A stretch of DNA of 64,000 nt from Phlebiopsis flavidoalba (taxonomy: Eukaryota; Basidiomycota; Agaricomycetes; Polyporales; Phanerochaetaceae), in NCBI GenBank assembly GCA_035772785.1, contig JAOCPU010000001.1:1736001-1800000 (forward strand), given 5' to 3'. Each line of letters starts with the position of its first letter. Position 1 is the stretch's first letter. Below are positions 10,487 to 20,860 of the stretch, in pieces. The notes under the pieces were generated by a model. That model did no database searches, was not told the origin of the DNA, and saw nothing but the letters and a program-made list of their open reading frames with translations. The translations under genes and the position numbers were made by a program.

Positions 10487-12516
10487 TCACGTCTTAGAAA
10501 AACGATTAAAGAAAGCGGTAATCTTAGGCTCAGAACCGTTGGCGGGCTTCTTCTTGGGTCTTCTACTTCGCGTTGGCTGGCACAGAAGCGGGACAAGAAA
10601 GGATACACTCACCTTCGACGATGCCGACGGGTTTTCTGCTATTCGAGGACGTCTTCGTCTATGAGGCAATTTAGGTGAGAAATTTACATTCTTTCCATGA
10701 ATCTGGTCACCTTCTTCGCAGATGGAGATTTATCCGAATCCTTTCCATCCTGTTCCTAAAATGACACCATTAGATTTAAATCAAATCATGACGGGTGTAC
10801 ATATGAGCACACCTTACTTTGGCTTGCTGTCGGTGCGTCGACGATTTCAATCTCATCGTCCTCCCACGTATTCATCTCTCCACTTTCGGATCCGTGGAAT
10901 CCTCCACAGGCTCCGAGAGATCAATCACATCCTGACCCAGACCTGCAGACTGTGCTGGCGCTGGCTTCTTGCCCTTGACCGGCGTCTGAATTCTCAAAGG
11001 AGATCCGCGCAAGGCGGGGGAGACTGGGTCTGCGTTTTTGCGCTATTTTTTGTAGGTGTCTGAGGCGCAAATTTTCGGTTGAGATGACGAAGGTGGGGGA
11101 GATAGGGCCGCGTTTGCGTTTCCTTAGGTTGTCTTGGGCACAAGTTTTCGGTTGAGATGTACGAAGGCGCAGGAGAAAAGCTGCGTTTGCGCTGCTAGGC
11201 GTTCTTGGTACGCGGAATCTTTGGCTGAGACGATGTTTGTGACGACGAGGGAGTGTCTGTAGCCTTCTGAGCTTGACGGGTCAACATGGCTTGGATGCCG
11301 TCTTTGCGCTCCGAAATGGGTTTGAATGAATGGTTGGCGAGTCCGCGCCCACACCTTGCCGACCTCTTTCGTACTTTTATTACATAACTTGGTAGCTGTA
11401 TGATAGCCATTAGAAACGTGAGACGGTGGACGCCGGATAGTGACGACTCAGACCAAACGAGCGGAGCTTCTTGATCATTTATTATGTAGACGAAGCCGAA
11501 GTAGCTTTGACTATTTGAGAGTTCCATCTGAAATTTGTTGTATCTAGCCAAAGGTTCATGATTCTAAACGGCGTGGAGAGCATTACAGGCTGACGATCAT
11601 GAAGCCAGGTGAATTTCCTTATTCGCCTCGTAAGTCACGATGGTGAATGTATAATGAGGGGTTCGTTTGTCCTGAGAACATGGATTTAGGCATGAAAAGG
11701 GGCGTGGGTCTCTCTGGTAGAAAGAATTAATCTATTTACCCTTGAAGACAACACTGTCGTACAGCCCCGCAGTAGGAGCAGCTTGCCGTCTTTGCGCTTT
11801 GCTGTGTGAAATGCGGTAGTGTGTCTCTTGGCCCTTGGTGCTTCAACCATTCATAATATCTAGTCGTGGATGCTTCTCGGTCCAAGAACCGACATGTTTT
11901 CGCGTTATTCAATGTCTCACCCTTCACACGGAACAGCACATCTCTTCCAGCCGCGTAGGTGTGCCACCACAGGTCCCCTTGCTTCTACAGAGACTCTCAG
12001 TCACGCGCATTGATTGTGTCGAAACAGCCGAGTCTTTTGTGCTTGCTCCAATGGAGGAACAGAGACCCCACTTCATCGTAGTGCAGTACGATGTCGCCCC
12101 CCCGTGGTTCACGAGGCTTGCCAGCGCTGTCCTCCCTGAGGACTGCCGTGCTTGTCATGTCGCGCGTGCGCTGAGGTTTCTGATTAACGGTGTAGCCTGG
12201 GGATTCGTGGGCATAGACACATTGTGTACACACGTGAGTATGCCTATGGCTATGAGTCAATTCAATGGAACAATCGGGAGGTAAAGGTAGTTGATGTATC
12301 TTTCACCGGGGTTGATAGTCGTTACCGGTTGTTCCAACGCACCACTCAACTCATACCTGTCCAAGACGTGTGTATTGCCGGTGCATCTGTTTGATGGTCA
12401 TAGATGCGAGTTGCGAGTCAACGTACGCTCTGAGTGAATACGTATGTCACAGAAAACGAAAATCATTAAGTGGAACCCACGGGTAGTCCGAGCCGGCGAT
12501 TAGCGTTTCCATACAT
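10487..12516 (-). pseudogene. Decayed SRAP-domain (HMCES/YedK-type) gene, copy A
   Basis: SRAP proteins crosslink abasic sites in single-stranded DNA through an N-terminal cysteine exposed after Met removal. This copy matches the better-kept gene at 30.5-32.4 kb at DNA level, including the intron and 3' flank. Readable blocks: the SKHK region near 12050, TINAR near 12005, YYEWLK (about 11850), LHDRQPVML (about 11590), and ERKDGIQAMLTRQAQKATD near 11270-11330. Then come a 69-base repeat array and the C-terminal KITAFFNRF just before the stop at 10487. At the start the second codon, expected to be Cys, reads TAT (Tyr), and Arg4 is also lost (M-Y-G-N). Frames break in every exon. Loss of the catalytic cysteine, on top of indels, makes this a likely pseudogene. 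Confidence 0.8.
11003..11230 (-). repeat. About three copies of a 69-81 base coding repeat
   Basis: Read on the minus strand, units begin tctcag/tctcaacc at 11230, 11157, 11084 and 11003. Each encodes a SQPK...KRKR-type basic/Pro-Ser segment. The same array occurs at 31692-31918 in the second SRAP gene with a tighter 69-base period. Confidence 0.75.
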
Positions 12517-13228
12517 ACAGGAAGAATGCCTCACGTAGTCCCGGCCTTATTGGGCAAAGGTGTATACTAATCAGTGTACTAATGTGATGTTTTTAAAGAG
12601 TCCCTAGATGGGAGTCGGTTATTTGGACAGCAAAAATACCGCTGCCTTCAGCGGGAAGGCGATTAGTCTGGTTTGCATAGACATCATTTCCCGACGCATT
12701 GTAGATCGTCCGATTCCAATATTCATTGTGGTTAATTCTTTTGCGTAATACTCACCATAACCCACGATGAATCGCCCAAAGTTACTGAAAATGAGCCGCT
12801 GAAGACCTGTGGTATACGAGTTTAGTGGTCTCTACGCGATGAGTCGGTCTAGCGTGCTCCCACGGATTCCACCGAATCTATCGTGACATTCGGACTGGGT
12901 AGTAATCACGTGAATAGCGTGTCGAAGGTGCACGACGCCCGCCGAGAATTTTCCGTGAAGATTTCGGTACTTGGTCAAGTACTTTAACTCAAGGGGCCTC
13001 AGGTCCGAGGGGAGGTCTAGGGGCTAGATCTTCTATTCAAATCACGTTCCCTGCATTTCTTCTTCGCGTCCGCGCCGCAAAATTCTGAGTTAACATGTGT
13101 ACAGCACGCCCAAACTGAACAATTATTCCCTTCAGTATGAGTTTACTTCAAAAGTACTTTTTGGAACAGTTGAACTTTCGTGTCGGATCGAGCGGTCAAC
13201 CATCTTCTTCAACAGCAACCGCCTCTAT
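12517..13228. other. Head-to-head spacer between SRAP copy A and F-box copy A
   Basis: AT-richer stretch with no conserved frames. The part nearest 12517-12600 matches the 5' flank of the SRAP gene at 30.5 kb (ttattgagcaa/ggccgg-type segment), so the duplication includes promoter-proximal DNA. Confidence 0.5.
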
Positions 13229-14175
13229 CATGTCCAGAGCCGGTGGCGTGAGCCCTCATCCTCGCCACTGCAACCCCCTGCTTCACCTTCCGAAGAATCC
13301 TACAGATGAAATAAGCGGCTTACCTGGACCCACATAACTACGACCGTTTCTGACACGTCCTTGCGCTCTCTCTTTGACGCGCGTTCGTGGTCCAAGTCAC
13401 CGTGTCCTTCCCCGCAATAAGGCACAGGCTCGCTCCTGTTTGCCGCAACATCGAGACTCGAGGCCCTCCCCCACAGGATCCTGTCCCGTGGCTCTTCTCT
13501 GTGAGGGCAACCAGTTCGTTCTGCGCGGTGAACTCCGGGCGGTCGCAGCTGCGGTCTGGGGCTTTGAGGGTTTATACATCTGGTCGCTCGTCTGGATACT
13601 GCCGGTGGGCCGGCGAGCTCAGCCTCGGTAACTGGAGCTTTCTTCCCAATTTGCGTCGCCTGGGCTATAGACGGCTTTAAACCTACCTCGGCACTTTCAG
13701 ACGAAGGTGATGACGACGACGAATATGCAGACGAAGACGAAGACGACGGCGACAATGACGATACAGAGGATTAAGATGCGACCGACGACGACGACCGACC
13801 ACTACTACTACCATCCGGTGGTTGGGCACGAGGGCGTCGCGCTATTTCAGGGCCATCTCGCGCTGCTCACGTCTGCAAGAGCTGAACCTCGGCATCACAC
13901 TGCGCTGCGAGCGGCCGTACGAGGCCTCCATGTTCGCGCCTGGCGCGTTTGCGCAGCTCCAACTTTGCGCATAAAGGTGAATGACACGAGCGTGGCCGGC
14001 GCCGTGCTGGAAGGCCGTCTCTCGTACCCAGTGCGCCATGGGGAGGCCAGGTCGATGCCGTCTCACAAAGCCTTACGCTGCTACCAACTTCGAGAGTCTC
14101 GACGACCCCGCCTTTGGACAATATGCATCATTTTTCCTGAATTCAGGGAGAGTTCGTGAAGGAGTTTTGACATAG
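13229..14175 (+). pseudogene. Truncated F-box/LRR-like gene, copy A, with acidic insert
   Basis: Related to the three tandem genes at 32.9-37.4 kb. The ATG at 13229 (MSRAGGVSPHPRHCN) aligns with MSRLWREPHP at 34133. An F-box-like segment follows near 13285-13345, then SFLPNLRRLG, GVALFQ...SRLQ and KVNDTSVAGAVLEG. The last pairs with DINDTSVASAILEA in the neighbour paralogue. Between 13700 and 13790 a GAC/GAA-rich stretch encodes more than 20 mostly Asp/Glu residues absent from the other copies. The match ends near FVKEF at about 14160, so roughly the last 130 residues of the family are missing. Several indels are present. F-box proteins recruit substrates to SCF ubiquitin ligases; this copy is probably non-functional. 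Confidence 0.6.
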
Positions 14176-16687
14176 ATCACCTTGGTAGATGGTCCACCGA
14201 TATACCACCCCGGGCGAGAGGCTGAGAACTGCCCAGCGGTCATAATACTTGCTCTGATGCTTTTCGTACACATTCGATTTAACTCCTCCCATCTTCTTAT
14301 AGAACGTGTGTGTGCGACTGATGAGCATGGCAGCCTGCAAGAATTTGTCCTGTCCTGATGTTCATACTCAACGAACCCGACGATCCCTGCCGGTGGTCGT
14401 GGCTCATGCTAGTCGCCACTCTGGCCGCGATCCCATCCCAATACCACCCTGCGGAGGTCGTTATATACTTTTCCTCCTCCCGCTCGTTCTGTGCGTATGC
14501 TCCCCATCTGATATGGGAGCTGGACGAATAGGTGTTCGACGCGAGACCTCGTCTGTCAAAAGGGTCACCTTTGTGCCGCCTTGGCTGTGGGACGAATCAC
14601 TATGAGGTTGGTGAGAGCGGTACCTGCGTCAAGTGCTGTGGGGAGGCTTCCCCAATCTTACCTCGAGAGGTCTCTTGGGCGTGGCGGAACGCTATTTAAT
14701 TGCATGTACCATTATATGTAATTTGTAAATATACAATTGCTACCAGATAAGATTTAATGCCTCCACAAAATCACAACCCTCGTCGCAAAAGAATTCAAAT
14801 TACTGCACGAATCCGCTCCGGGACCTCCCTATGTACCCACACCGCGCCGTGTTTGTCACGACCCGACTCCATAAACCTGCGCGTCGGTTGGAAATACCGG
14901 ACATAGGCCTGGTGCGCCGTCGAGCTGCACCCGGTTTAGCTCGACGCGACGCGTCGTGCGCGCGTGTCGCGGCGCCGATCTGTCGCGACCTCGACACATG
15001 CCCCCTCCTCCTCGCGCTCATACTACGGCGTCTTCTATCGCGAGCCGCAACGGGGGTCCCTTCCGCTGCTCCATTTTCTCGCAGTGGCCTTTTGTGTCCG
15101 CGCGACAGTCGCTAACCCGTCCTTTTTTGTGTGAGCCAATTTGTCGAGTGGAGTATGTGTCCGCTCGCGCTTCTGCGACTGTATGCAAACACAGTTAAGC
15201 TCGGTGTGTTTGTGCTCGTTCGCGCCGGTCCGCTCTTTTGTGTGTCACGCTTCCTTTTTCCACACTCGCGTTGCTCTTCTTGTGAAAATCGGGCAGTGTG
15301 CGTGTAGTGCGGCACTCGTTCCGGCGATATGGTGAGATGGCGAGGGGTGTGCCAGGGGCAGCTGGGAGTCCAGGACATGCCATGACCGCGTTTTGTTTCT
15401 CGCTCGGGAAGCGTCCGGCGACTTCGAGAGAGCACGCTGAATTTGTGTAGGGTGATCATAGGCACCGACGGTGGCGGTGAGAGTGTGCAATGTTGAGCGA
15501 GTGTCGTTGACGTATTCTGTCTGTAATCACCATGAGTCCCTAGCGGCTTCGTAGGGAAAGCTCTCGAAGTGTCAATTTGAATAATCCTGTGTAGAGCTAG
15601 ACTGCGCTTGCGAGCGTCGTCTTCACAGCTAGGACAGGCCGCGGAGAAAAAAGCAAGCTTGAGCATAAGCCTCGGGCACGCGTTCTACGCTCACTGTTTT
15701 TGTCATCACAGACTGCTGGGAAGCGTCCGGAGACTTGAGGAGTTTGTAGGGTGCTGATCATAGGCACCGACAGTGGCGATGAGAGGAAGTGAAGGTGGTT
15801 GACGTGTTCTGTCTGTAATCACTATAGAGCGAGGGCAATGGCTTCGCTCTCGAAATTCAAAATTCAAATAATCTGAGCATGCTTGGAAAACACTCGCGAG
15901 CATCGGCTTTGCAGCCAGGAGAGAAATGCAAGTAGCAAGCCCCGGGCACGCCTCCCAACCGCACCATTTTCATCCCCACAGACCGCACAACCCCTCCCGG
16001 CGTTCGGCCGTCCCACACGCTGACCGTATGTCGGGATCGTGCTACAGGAAGCCCTGTCAATCTTTTACCTCAAGGCTGCTGCACTGCGGCTACCAGAGAC
16101 GCACGGCGTCCGCGCGCTCGACGTCCGAAACGCAACCGAAACGACGTCAACATGCACCCGACGTCGTGCCCCCCTCGGCCAGGCAGGGCGGTATACGTCA
16201 TCTCAGAAACCGGCGGTGGTGCAATGCGCGGACTGGGCTTCGGTCGTCGACTATGGCAGACCGACGTCCGTTGAATATTTGAACAGCGAGACACGGCGGA
16301 GGCGCCGTGCGAGGGACGCGTCGCGCGCGTCGATGTCAGCCACGACGTTCCGAGCCGAGAGCACCAGCACCGCCTCGCAGCGCGCGTCGAGCACGCAGCG
16401 CACTTCTTTCTGGGGTCACACGCCGGGAGTATGGAACGTAAGATGTATTCAGAGTGGGCAGGAACGAAGATGTGCGTGAGTGTGTGCGTGGCGGGGGGAC
16501 ATGTCGAGCGTATGCTACAACGGCATGAGGGGCGAGTCTGGTATGATACAAGAGAGAAGAGTGCGTTGTGATGACAAGAGGGCAATAGTAGACCTGCTAG
16601 CGGGCGATGATGTGGATGAGTAGAATAAGACCAAGAAGATTATCTATGTGCGATACTGTTCGGATTATGCCAGAAATTGTACTTTTT
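14176..16687. other. Gene-poor region with local tandem duplication
   Basis: No conserved protein was recognised. 14700-14760 is AT-rich and 14880-15120 is rich in CGA/CGC. A duplicated block occupies 15406-15985. Overlapping frames on both strands at 15950-16585 are GC-rich and unassigned. A minus-strand stretch near 16290-16400 (RCVLDARCEAVLVLSARNVV) looks protein-like and could be a further exon or a small gene, but no family fits. Confidence 0.35.
15406..15985. repeat. Diverged tandem duplication, about 312 and 268 bases
   Basis: Copy 1 (15406-15717) and copy 2 (15718-15985) share, in the same order, gggaagcgtccgg, ggtg(ct)gatcataggcaccga, ttctgtctgtaatcac, tcgggcacg and a pyrimidine-rich end with catc..cacagac. 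The offset falls from 312 to 270 along the unit because copy 2 has deletions. On the minus strand both copies keep a similar peptide, ATVGAYD followed by H/QHPT. Confidence 0.8.
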
Positions 16688-18462
16688 TCAGACGAAATAA
16701 TAAATGGGGAGGGCGTCGGAACGAAGTGGGGGCGACAAGAGATCATGCGGCGGGGATGGCAGCGGGCGCAGGCACGAGACGAGCGTGGGCGAGAGCGGGC
16801 CGGCGTAGTTGCAGATGGCGAGCTCGCCGAGGGCGTTGCCGACGGCGAGGATGCCCATGCCGTCGTCAAAGTCCATGACGGTACTATGGCGCTGAGCGAG
16901 GGGAGGCGCCTAGTCCTTTGCACTCGGAGAGAGCAGCTCGATGTGGCCCGGAAGCGCGCCGTCGCCGCTGCTGCTGGGCGCGACTGCGGCACCGAACATG
17001 ATGCGCGCGGACCCGGTCGGTCGAAGAAGGACGTGATTGCCCGTCGTCCGTCCATGCGACGTGCGACGCGGACGCGCCGAGCCGCGGTCGAGGCCCGGCA
17101 GCCACGCGGTGAGCACGGTGCTCTGCTCTGCTTGAGGACCTCCTCGCCCACGAGCTCGGGACACAAATGGCACCCGGATGCGTGCTCGCTGTACGGTGTA
17201 CACGTGGAGGCCGCTATGCGAGGTTGATGCAGGAGCTGTCAGGGGCGCGGGGCCTGAGGACACGTGCTGGGGGCGTGCAGCGGGGCGGCGGCGACGGGCG
17301 ACGATACATATGCCCAGGGCTGTGGTCGAATCGGAGATCCTGCACGAGTTGGGGATGTGGCGCAGCGGAGCGAGTAGACAGAGAGCACGTTGACAAAAAA
17401 CGCGCCACGACACAGAGATCCCCGCGGAGCGCCATGGGCAACACAGCGCCCCCCTGCGAGACTATAATTCAGACTTTTCCGAAAGCGGACGCTTGTGCGC
17501 GGACTGGGACTCACGTCCGGACTCGGGCGACGGCGGCAGGGTCTGGACGGCGCCGGTCTGCCAGTTGAGCAGGCAGGGAAGGCCGGCGTTGTTCTTCGCC
17601 TGGACGGCGCAGCCGACGAGCCGGGCCCCTGCAGCCGTGCGGATGTGCGAGCAGCCGTCAAAGCGCGCCTGGCTCCAGAGAAGGCCCAGCGCCCGCCGTC
17701 AGGCTGGTCTGTGTGGCGCCAGGGAGACACGACGGTCACCATCCGCTTTGGTTTTTTCTCTTGTCGCCGCTGTCCATCAGTAGCTCGGAACCTGTCACGC
17801 GCGTATCGTCACACTACACGGGCTCTGCCGCAAACACAGCGCGACGACGACCTCTGTTGACCTAGGCACCTCCACCTCGCCGCTCGACACCGAGCCCCGG
17901 CAGCGCCGCCTCCGCGAGCGGCGCGAGCTCGCCGCGCTGCACCGCGTAGCAGCGCAAGTACAGCACGAGCGTGCTCGCGCCCTGCTTCGTTAGCGCCGCG
18001 AGCAGATACTGGCCGCTTGGATCAGCCGCACGAAATTCACTGATCGGCCCCTGGTCGAGGCGTGTCACGGTGGCGGCTGTTTGCGCTAGGCTCCCTGCGC
18101 GGAGCGCCCGACGCGCAGGTCTCTCCCAGCTCCCGCGCGCCCAGCTCTGACCTGCGCTTGACGGTAATGAGGCAGAGCCGATGCCCTGCCCGACCACGTC
18201 GCGCCGCAGGAGCCCGTTCCACAGATACCGCGTCTTGCTCAGTGCCGCAGAGGTACTTGCACGTCTAGCGGCCACTGTCCGTCAGCCACCCGACGGCCCG
18301 CGATAGACAACAATAAACACGGGCCACGCACCGTCCGGAAGAGGACACAAGCTCCTCGGCGTTTCAGAGAGCGAAAGAATCTCGAGAAGAAGGTCGTCAC
18401 CCAGGCAGAGAAGAGAGTGCCCATGTCGCAGGGCCAACTATGGCAAGGTCGTCGAGGGTCAT
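16688..18462 (-). CDS. F-box protein with beta-propeller-like C-terminal part
   Basis: Likely substrate-recognition subunit of an SCF ubiquitin ligase. The start MTLDDLAI (18462) leads into a frameshifted F-box: DDLLLEILSL, then after an intron ASKYLC and ALSKTRYLWNGLLRRDVVG. This is the usual agaricomycete F-box layout ending in a W-x-x-LLRRDV helix. Further on, RLDQGPISEFRA and SGQYLLAAL begin a series of WD-like blades. The last blades read DRVRA, IMFGAAVAPSSS, FDDGMGILAVGNALGELAIC and CLRPLP before the stop at 16688. The gene is very GC-rich and broken by several indels. No target can be inferred. It is not closely related to the F-box/LRR-like tandem genes elsewhere in the window. Confidence 0.6.
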
Positions 18463-18947
18463 CACAAAAAGAGAAAAGAAAGAGACGAAAGTGGGAAGAG
18501 GGTGACCTGGGGAGGGGAGTGATCTGGCCCTGGGGTGGACCCTCTTAAGTACATAAAGTCCATCCGCATTCGCCTAACAATAGCTGCGGGGGTTTTTGTT
18601 TCACGGGGGCTCGCGAGCTTTGCACTGATCCGCACACCCGTGGCGGGACCTTGCCCACCCCACCCTATAACGGCAATGTGAGTCAAACGAACAAAAAAGC
18701 AGGCCACCAGTTCCCCGTCGTTCGGCGGGGCGGCTCTCCAGGGCTGCACACCGCGCCGCGCTGCCTGGCACTTGGCGAACCGCATTCCTGCCTTGATGAG
18801 CCGTTGCATGGATGATGATGCGTCCTGCCTAATACAATTACACGTACATATGAAAAACCGATCCCAGTCCTCGTACAAAACTACAACAAGCACCCGCCCT
18901 GCCGTAACCGGCTCCGCTTCTTTCACACCGCCCCTCCTCGTCGAACA
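18463..18947. other. Spacer between F-box gene and RMD5
   Basis: No conserved frame. It contains the 3' flank of the Rmd5 gene and the promoter of the F-box gene, both on the minus strand. Confidence 0.4.
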
Positions 18948-20581
18948 TCAAAAGTGGACGCGCAACGCCGCGCCTCACCTGCGACTACCTCCGGACAGTA
19001 GGGACACTTGACCCGGCTGTCGGCTGCGTGTCAGACCACCGGCCGTGCAACATTTCCGTAAAAACCACGCACCCGCCGGCTTTTGCTTAATTTCTGGAGG
19101 CTGTCCTTGGTGATAGACGTGCCCGCAAACGCATCATCATGGGCGGATTCTGTTCAGTTGCCTGCTCCTTGAAACCGGACATGCAAACACGGAATGGTAC
19201 CGGTTCTCGACGGGCAGCGGTATCTCGATCTACAGGGCCCCAAATGAAAAACATGAAAAAAAGAAAAAAAAAAATGCGCTCGTCAGCGCTTTAAGGGTGG
19301 CAAAGGGGGACAATAGGACCACCAGGCTCGTGTACGCCGTGGTTTTTTCGCACGCACCGGGAGCTCGTCCCCCGCCTGGCTCCACTCGCTCTTGCGCTCG
19401 CGCATGACCTTGCGGCCCTTTTCGATTGCGCGCGAGCGCGCCGCCGCCGCCAATGTCGCCGACGACGCGTGAGCAGCTTCTGGCACCTGGGGGCTCATGC
19501 CCATGCTCGCGCAGAAACTCCTTGGCGAACATGGCGCGAGGTCCGCTGTGCAGCGTCGGCGCGGCGACACGAGGGTCCGCGTACGGCGAGCCCGCGAGGC
19601 GCGCGCGGGGCAGGTAAAGATGATGCTGCTCATCAGCCGGTTGATGTCTGCGTACGTACCGAGCGTAGAACGGCGTGAAGCTCGCGCGGGCGTACCCTAT
19701 GCGAGCGCGCCCGCGACGTGGGGGGGGCTCCGCCGCGAGCAGCAGGCGCATTTGTACTGCGAACGGTGCAGGTTGAATTCGAGGGGCGACGACCGCGCCT
19801 CGAGGAACGCACGGTTACGTTCTGTCCACCTAGTTGTTTCTGCTTCAGTGCCTTCACACGGTAAATGGGGGAAGCAAACCACGCGCACTCACTCGAGCGC
19901 AGGCGCAATGTCGCCCTCCTTCAGGTAGCTGATGATTCGATGCAGGTCCATGAACTGCTGGCGCAGCTCCGGGAAGATGTCCACGCCGGCCTCCTGTAAA
20001 AAAAACGCAGCAGGGGCACCAGTGAGGCGGGCGGCTCGTGCGCGCGACGAGCGAGACAAAGCCACACACGCAGACGCACCTCGATGAACGTCCTCCGCGG
20101 TCTCAAAACTGGCCTGTCCGCAGGAAATGCGCGGCTCACGGTTCCGCTCGAGGGGCCGGCGACGGCCCCGCAGGGGCTCGTGAACATCGGCCTGGTAGGA
20201 CGGCAGCGGCGCGGCGAAGCGCTGCCCACTGCACACACACGCACAAGTCTCATGCGGGGGGCCCATCGCGCGCGGCGAGCAGGACGAGACAGACCTTGTC
20301 GAGGCCCTTGCCGAAAGCGGGCGCGAGCGAGTTGTACACCTCCTTCTGGCGGTCGTCGACGTCGCGCTTCGCCGCCTCGACCTTCGCCTGCAGCGCGGCC
20401 ATCGCATCGGCGGGGATGGCCCGCTGCGCTCGATCTGCGCGCGCACGTCGTTGCAGCGCGTTCGCAGAGCAGCGAGTTCCGAGCGAGGCATCGATGGGCG
20501 GGCGACTTGGACTTGACCGGGCCCGAGCTCGCGACGAGCCTCTCGAGGTTCCTACCGATGCTCTTTCAGGGACGGCTCCAT
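18948..20581 (-). CDS. RMD5: GID/CTLH E3 ubiquitin-ligase subunit Rmd5/Gid2
   Basis: Catalytic RING-like subunit of the GID/CTLH complex, which ubiquitinates gluconeogenic enzymes in yeast. The start MEPSLKE (20581) is followed by an N-terminal coiled region (RTRCNDVRAQIER), a LisH-like HFLRTGQFETAE, and the CTLH/CRA part EAGVDIFPELRQQFMDLHRI and SYLKEGDIAPALE, then RSSPLEFNLHRSQY. Near the end come IEKGRKVMRERKSEWSQ, ADELP, IEIPLPVENRYHSVFACPVS and KEQATEQNPPMMM. The degenerate RING has CPVS instead of C-x2-C, then CGH, ITKDSLQKLSKAGG and VKCPYC. The C-terminus is ALRVHF with TGA at 18948-18950, as in the family. Four or more short introns are visible, for example near 19070 and 20250-20300. 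The gene is divergent from NSA1 across 279 bases. Confidence 0.88.
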
Positions 20582-20860
20582 CGCGGCGTGCAAAGCGAGC
20601 TCAGCTGTGTCTTTGCGAGATCGTGACAATGTGTGGACTTCGTGGTGTTGTCGTGTGGCGTGCGCCTCGGGGGGCGGCCGCGCAGGAGGTGGTGGGATCG
20701 GAAAGAGGGCCAGCGGAGCGTGCGGGGTGGAACCGCACATCACGCAGCCCGCGCGGCCGGGGGAGGCGGATCACCTGACCGCGCGCCTGCGCGGGCCCTC
20801 TTTCGTAACTTTGCTCCTGCTCGTGGGTCTCACCCGCTCCCCGACACTCGTTTCACGGCC
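20582..20860. promoter_or_regulatory. Shared divergent promoter region, RMD5 / NSA1
   Basis: The only spacer between the Rmd5 start (minus, 20581) and the Nsa1 start (plus, 20861). Very GC-rich, with gggggcgg- and ccgcgcgg-type stretches and no clear TATA element. A bidirectional promoter is inferred from spacing alone. Confidence 0.5.

Noticed and set aside
15112..15666. A 184-residue minus-strand frame as a gene
   Set aside because: It runs through one unit of the tandem duplication, has no domain, and the second unit does not keep the frame for long. It is described only as part of the repeat.
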